DNA of 64,000 nt from contig NW_006763134.1 in the NCBI RefSeq assembly GCF_000264905.1, positions 714,336 to 778,335 on the forward strand, given 5' to 3'. The notes under the pieces are model-generated. The model did no database searches. It was not told where the DNA came from and saw only the letters and a list, made by a program, of their open reading frames with translations. This stretch comes from Stereum hirsutum FP-91666 SS1. Its lineage: Eukaryota; Basidiomycota; Agaricomycetes; Russulales; Stereaceae. Each line of letters opens with the position of its first letter. Position 1 is the first letter of the stretch. Below, one piece after another: positions 59,048-64,000 of the stretch. The translations under genes and the position numbers were made by a program.

Positions 59048-60774
59048 ACCGAGTAGGATGCGTATACAAGAAGGTTAGCCAGATATATGTCCTGATATAT
59101 CCGTATACACAGGATCAAAGTGAGGTGTCGAAACATCATATTCGCAAACGGGATGAGAACCCCACAACTACAACAACATGTCCAGAGAAATACCAATGAT
59201 CCCGATATGGTGGTTCCGTCAAGGTCAATCATTATGTAGCATTGCATGCTGATGACCTCGAAGCAACTTTGAGCAAGGGGAGCAGCAGGGAGAGTCGCCA
59301 ATGGTGGGCTTGTATGTATATCTGTATATATCATGTTGTGCTCGGTCATTCAGATGTCGATGAACCCTCTGAGCAGAATATTCCATCCTGAGCCGTGCAA
59401 GATAAAACAAGAGATCACAAGCCAGGATCTGAGCACGTAAGTTAGCAGTCAAGGTCGATGGTACTGTATATAATACGGTACCGTTACGAATAGCGTTTAC
59501 ATTGCATCGTTGGGATCGAAACCAGCACCGTCGTTCAGATAAGATTCGTGGCCATCGAGAACTAGTCGCACGCAGAAATACTATATACTCTGCAGTGACG
59601 CAAAGGCATCAGCCCGGTTCCGAGTCTTCGTAAGTCCCATTTCTTTCTTCATGATATGTGTAGTCGCATCGAGATCAAGTGAAGTCGTCGCGACAAGTCC
59701 AAAATGCATGCTCAGAGGTCTAGCGGGCAAGGTAAATTGTTGCGGGAGTGAGCGGATGAACGTAGGGGTGTGAGGGAGGTGTAGGAAGTGTGTGCTTACT
59801 GGTGTACTACAGAATACTCTATGTAAACTTTAATATGGCTGGAGTGAGCTAGGTCAGGACGTCAACAAGAGGGTGAAATAGACGCGCGTACGGTGTATAT
59901 ACTTATGGTCGAAATGCGCGGAGGTATGCCAGTTCGGATGTGTGAGTGGGAAGACGTGCGATCTCACCCACACTGTCAACAAGTCGAGCTGAGTTTACAG
60001 TAAGCTGACACAAAAGCAGACGAAAGAATATCCAAAGCCACGGCCGTCGAAAGGTCGAAGAGAGAAGAATGGGACCCTCTCTCCCTCCCGTCCCTTTCTA
60101 CCTCGTCATTCTCGATATCGATACAAAAAACGGTCAGAGCAAGATCGTAGCGTCTTTCGAGTGAGAGCCTCAAATACCCCATCGCGACTCGATACATGTG
60201 CATGATCCCCATGTCGATGTTCAACGTTCGCCCGCTATTCGGAGCAACACAACCAGTCGATCAGTCAACCAGTCAATCAGAATGCCAGTGGACGACCGAG
60301 CGACATGGTCAGCGATGCAGACGGCCACGACCAAGACGAGACAAGGTATACATACTGCGTATTACCCAGAAGGTCGTGATCTTTGCTTATTCTGATAACA
60401 ATACAAGGTGTGCGCTTGTGGGGAGGCTTTGAATGTGCGCGAATCGAATTGTCTAAGGAGGTTTATGACTCTGAGAGACCGTGACTTTGGAGTAGGAAGC
60501 AACTCGAAGCGAACGAGGTCGAATGAGGCCTAGGTCTTGACGGTTCCTTGTTCGAGCTACAGCGAGGATTCAGAGGGCAGGCAAGTTGAGACAGGTCGAA
60601 ACGCGTCGATCTTGCTCAGCTACCGACGTGTCTATTACTTCGCGACTCCTGTTCAAACTCACTGCCACTCAGCCGAGCTCGAATGTGGGCCACTGTGGCG
60701 ATCAAGAGTTTCGAGCACAATTGAGCAGGGTTACACTTCGGGATGGCAACAATACATGCATCGCTATTCCATGG
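59048..60774. other. Intergenic 1.7 kb, no supported gene
   Basis: Minus frames such as 59349-59008 contain hydrophobic stretches but show no family signature. Nothing else supported. Confidence 0.4.
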
Positions 60775-61344
60775 TCAATGATCAATTTTTGAGCGAGGAA
60801 AACAGTAGTGAGAGTTGATCGTTACCGAGCCTTCGAACGCGTACGTCCGAGTGACCGCGCCTGTGGCAGCCGTACCAGCGCAAACTGCAAGGATACAAGC
60901 GGCGAGCTGGATGACGGATTCGTAGTCGATAGACTGAGAGTTGAAAGTCGCCGAGAGAGGCGAAGGGTCTATTGGTCTTTCTTCGGAGGTCTCGCTGGCA
61001 GAGACGAGGACGTCGACGAGGGAGGTTAACCAGCGGGTAGCGTACGATCGCTCGAAAGGATCCGTTCGTAAGGACTCGAGCTCTTCGTCTACTGTAGCCT
61101 TAGAAGAACGCGACTCCGATTCCGATTCCGATTTCGACGCATGCAAGCCTCCATTAGATCTCAAAGCGGAAGCCGCCTTGATTCGCCTCGTACCCCGCAC
61201 GTCCGGTAAATAAACCCGGCGAAGATATTCCAACGACTGCACTAGCCGCTCCGTCGAGCATTTCAGGATGGCTTTGACTGAGGGGAGGAATGAGGTTGGA
61301 GAAGGCAAGGGCGTACCGAGGTCGAACCGGAAGTGGATCGTCAT
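60775..61344 (-). pseudogene. Truncated duplicate of the FAM86/EFM3-type methyltransferase
   Basis: The translation begins MTIHFRFDLGTPLPSPTSF and matches the intact gene at 55234-56619 for about 170 residues (RLVQSLEYLRRVYLPDVRGT, SLRTDPFERSYATRWLTSL, FNSQSIDYESVIQLAA). It then leaves it after GAVTRTYAFEGS and reaches a stop at 60775. The part carrying the SAM-binding motifs is missing, so it cannot be a methyltransferase. The frame is still open, and is open upstream to an ATG at 61407, so a 210-residue peptide could be made. Small in-frame length differences lie in the Ser/Glu-rich stretch. Similarity ends near 60822 and 61352. Confidence 0.88.
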
Positions 61345-62296
61345 TGCATGGTCAAGGGTCCATAAGATTGCATTCCTATATTGACGGGCATAGTAGAGAG
61401 CAAGCATGTATGATGATGTGCCAGGTCATTCAGATGAGCCCTCTACGTAAGTAAACCGATAGTCGACCTTGGGTACAAGCTAAGACGCGTACGACCACGA
61501 GTCCAATATCAAGAGGACTCATGCAGCCTCACACATAGAGATGCAGCAGGAGGATTACCCAGAGAGCAAGAGTGACGTCAGAATCAAAGTCCCACAGTCT
61601 AATTCGCAGTCCCATGGCATTGGCAGGAGACGGTGGTGACTGATCAGGGCAAGAAAAGAGAGAGAGAGAGCAAGGCCTGGACTGTAGGGATCCAGGAATG
61701 GGTGCGTGTTGGGAGAGGATATATAGGGGCTGCATTCGGGTTGGTTGCTGTTCGAGCGAAACCACGACGTGAGGACGGACTTTCGCTGGACAGCACAATC
61801 GCTTGCGGAGCCGAGAGGACGAATCGAAGGTCGGACCGAGTGGGAGAGTTGAGCTTCGGAGGAATATGCGAGATGTCAGATATTTGTAGTGGGTGAGTAG
61901 CCTGGCTAGTTCGTTATAGCGTTGAGAGGGAGAAAGGAGGATAAAAATACGAGCTATCGAGCTTAGCGGTCGTCGAGAGCACCGGTCGTCGACGGCGAGG
62001 ACGTTGGGGATGGAAGAGGGTGTGCGGAGGAGGGGAGATGACATAATTTTGGAGGAGGGGGACTTATGACGTCGATTCCGGGGTGGCCTTCGCATGCTTT
62101 TTCCGCGTCGACGGCGACGGTGGAGCAGCCCTAGTCCATCTCCCGCCACTAACATTCCCTCCCCGAATCATCCCCACACTCTCTCCCGTCTCCCAATATA
62201 CACGAATAACTATGAATCTCTATCCGACCGTACGCTTTCCCTTTCTTTACTCTCACTCATCCGTCCTTTCCTAATCCGTGACATCCAATCCAATAC
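61345..62296. other. Intergenic, upstream of RRM gene
   Basis: About 950 bp. The last 150 bp before 62297 are C/T-rich, as in fungal core promoters and leaders. A long minus frame (62155-61529) shows no domain. No gene supported. Confidence 0.4.
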
Positions 62297-62508
62297 ATGA
62301 ACACCAACAACAACACAAACCAGGACCCGACCTCCCGACCGTCCTCCGCGCTCTCCGTAAAGTCGCCCACAAGTCCGCCCGTCATCAACGCCCCGACGAG
62401 CGATGAAATCGACGCCGTCATCCAGATGGCCACTTCCTCCCGCCCTTCACCAGACGGCAGGCCTATGCCTCTCAAGGATACCCGCACCCAACTCTTCGTC
62501 GGAAACGT
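62297..62508 (+). CDS. RRM RNA-binding protein, first exon (partial)
   Basis: The ATG at 62297 starts MNTNNNTNQDPTSRPSSALS; the exon runs to a GT donor at 62509 in phase 0. After a Ser/Pro-rich leader and DEIDAVIQMATSSRPSPDGR it ends DTRTQLFVGN, which is RNP2 of an RNA-recognition motif (hydrophobic-F-V-G-N). The rest of the RRM must come from downstream exons. I could not find a matching exon (RNP1 or the expected LPYRVRWQDLKD-like continuation) before the window ends, so the first intron appears to exceed 1.49 kb. Basidiomycete SR/Gbp2-like proteins have this layout; the precise orthologue is undecided. Confidence 0.6.
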
Positions 62509-63306
62509 GAGTGTTTGTTTTGCATTCCTTCTCTTTCTCTTTCTTCCCCTTTCTGTTCGCCTTGTCTCCGCGACCTCTACATCACTCTGCTGCTCGCGCT
62601 CTCTACCTGTGCTGTGCTGTGCTGTGCCACCTTCAAACGCCCCGCTCGTGCTCGTGCTCGCCTGATCTGTCGTCATCTCGCCACCCTGCTTCTTCTCCAA
62701 CCCTCCATCTCCATCGATCCCACACAAATCCTCGACGAACACGAACCCCGGCTTCTCCTCTACATGCCTGCCCTGCACCCGATCGCGTCATACCCCCTTC
62801 TTACACTCTTACGACAAACGACAAACACCAGCACCTTCGCACTTCGACCGTTGCACTTCCTCCCACGACCTCGCCTTTCATTCGGCTAAGAACCCATAGG
62901 TGGAGGTCACGATGGTGCTAGTCTGTAAACCTGTGAACCTGTGAACACTTGTGGACTTGGATGATTGGATGTGGTTCTGTCTGTCAAAGTTCTGATCTGT
63001 GAGACTGCACGTTCATCATCATCGATGCGCTCATCCCATCGTGCTCGCCACACTATTACCACACGCATACATCCACACACGACATACCTCCACTTCTCAC
63101 TTCTTCAACGCACGGTCGACCCTCGACCCCGTCGTCCCGTCCCGTCCTTCATCATTCATCTTCATCTTCAACGTATACAACTACCGCCGATCTCCCATTC
63201 CTTCCTATCCCAATGACCTCGCTCCATCTCAAGCCAACAGTCCGATTCGACGGTCCCAAGTCCCCCAACTGCCAGCGCTGTTACTCTTTGATGCGGTCAC
63301 CGTCCC

Positions 63307-63334
63307 CTGTTCACTGTTCACTGTTCACTGTTCA
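63307..63334 (+). repeat. (CTGTTCA)4 tandem repeat
   Basis: Four perfect 7-nt copies within the putative long intron. Confidence 0.9.
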
Positions 63335-63535
63335 CGCTCCCGCTTCTGCCGCCTGCTCGTAATTCTCGTCCCGTCCCGTCCAGTCCTTCAGGCAATCGCG
63401 GTCACTTATCGGGCCCCCCCTCGAGGTTGCCGTGGGTCGACGCTTGACGGATGACGGGTCGCAGCTTAAGCTTAATTAAGGGTGGGGTTTACCGGTGAAC
63501 GGTGATGATCGATGACGCGTTTGGTCGAGGGACTG

Positions 63536-63690
63536 GTGTGGGGGTGGTGGGTGGTGGTGGGGGTGTTGGGATTTTCGGGAGGGGGTGTTGGTGTTGGGTG
63601 GGGGCGGTGGTGGTGGTGGTGGTGTGGGCGGTGGGCGTTGGTGGTGGTGGGGGATGGGATGGGATGGGATGGGTATGGGGTGGACAATGA
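63536..63690 (+). repeat. G-rich low-complexity tract
   Basis: About 155 nt dominated by GGT and GGGT units, ending in repeated GGGAT pentamers near 63650-63672. Many runs of three or more G make it a candidate G-quadruplex region on the plus strand. Confidence 0.75.
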
Positions 63691-64000
63691 GGGGACGGAG
63701 GCTTCGGCGGTGATGGTGGTCACGGTGATCGCGGGGAGCGGGGAGCGGGGGAAGTGTGCTACAGCCTGATGATCGAGATGTGTGGTGATGTTTCCGAGGG
63801 GGTCCTCTGTGGTGAAAAGTTACGACGGGAACGCAGCCTTGGACGTATACGACGGGGAGGACGTATACTTCGACCGTTATCATTCAGACAGGAACGGACG
63901 TTGCGATCCTCCGGGGTTTTTATCGTCGTCTGCTCTGGCTCTGTGTTCTTGCTCTTGCCGTCATCTTGGGGTTTGCTTGCGCTTGCGCTTGTGCAACTCG

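Larger units (their letters stand above)
62509..64000 (+). other. Probable long first intron of the RRM gene
   Basis: Begins GTGAGTG. It is pyrimidine-rich to about 63450, then strongly G-rich on the plus strand (63536-63690). No frame continues the RRM. An alternative is that the gene was broken or that a separate non-coding unit lies here. Confidence 0.4.

Noticed and set aside
61529..62155. Long minus-strand frame (208 codons) upstream of the RRM gene
   Set aside because: Arg/Ser/Pro/Leu-rich composition without domains, no homologous landmark, and it overlaps the expected promoter of the RRM gene on the other strand.
63472..63883. Pro/His-rich minus frames
   Set aside because: They are the complement of the G-rich tract; the composition is low-complexity and not evidence of a protein.

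Overview
The window looks like nuclear DNA of a mushroom-forming basidiomycete (Agaricomycetes). Genes are dense and on both strands, and most are broken by short GT-AG introns (44-100 nt). Several families are typical of that group: DUF6533 seven-helix proteins, large C2H2 factors, BTB proteins, F-box/leucine-rich proteins and C-terminal MYND proteins. I saw no bacterial-type operons, CRISPR, rRNA or tRNA. All gene models are read by eye; where exon phases close exactly, the entry says so.

Layout. 0-2.7 kb: tail of a likely RNA-dependent RNA polymerase, 5-formyl-THF cyclo-ligase (-) and the GPI-anchor subunit PIG-P (+). 2.8-5.2 kb: an unrecognised minus-strand coding remnant, then a DUF6533 membrane protein. 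6.5-9.5 kb: a C2H2 zinc-finger protein (-). 9.5-13.3 kb: no supported gene. 13.35-16.9 kb: exonuclease 1 (-). 17.2-18.2 kb: a perfect 44-bp inverted repeat enclosing about 0.9 kb. 18.6-20.4 kb: a secreted GH16 CRH-type wall transglycosylase (-). 21.4-25.2 kb: two convergent seven-helix paralogues. 26.4-32.6 kb: MSH6 (+). 33-35.2 kb: a BTB protein and a small secreted cysteine-rich protein. 37.5-41.4 kb: an MFS transporter with a very long central loop. 42.5-44.6 kb: an F-box-like protein. 45-46.8 kb: a second DUF6533 protein (-). 47.3-48.4 kb: a CFAP20-domain protein (+). 49.9-51 kb: a HAD hydrolase (-). 51-55.2 kb: a gene-poor stretch. 55.2-56.6 kb: an intronless FAM86/EFM3-type lysine methyltransferase (-). 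57-59 kb: a MYND zinc-finger protein. 60.8-61.3 kb: a truncated copy of the methyltransferase. 62.3 kb to the edge: first exon of an RRM protein followed by an intron longer than the window.

How the genes connect. The clearest theme is DNA mismatch repair. EXO1 and MSH6 lie 9.4 kb apart with their 5' ends facing each other, and MSH6 has a perfect MCB-CRE-MCB palindrome just upstream. PIG-P (GPI synthesis) and the apparently GPI-anchored GH16 enzyme both concern the cell surface. I found no wholly new multi-gene system. The best leads are the EXO1 intron whose read-through adds a membrane tail anchor, the MSH6 palindrome, the divergent CFAP20 protein and the inverted-repeat element.
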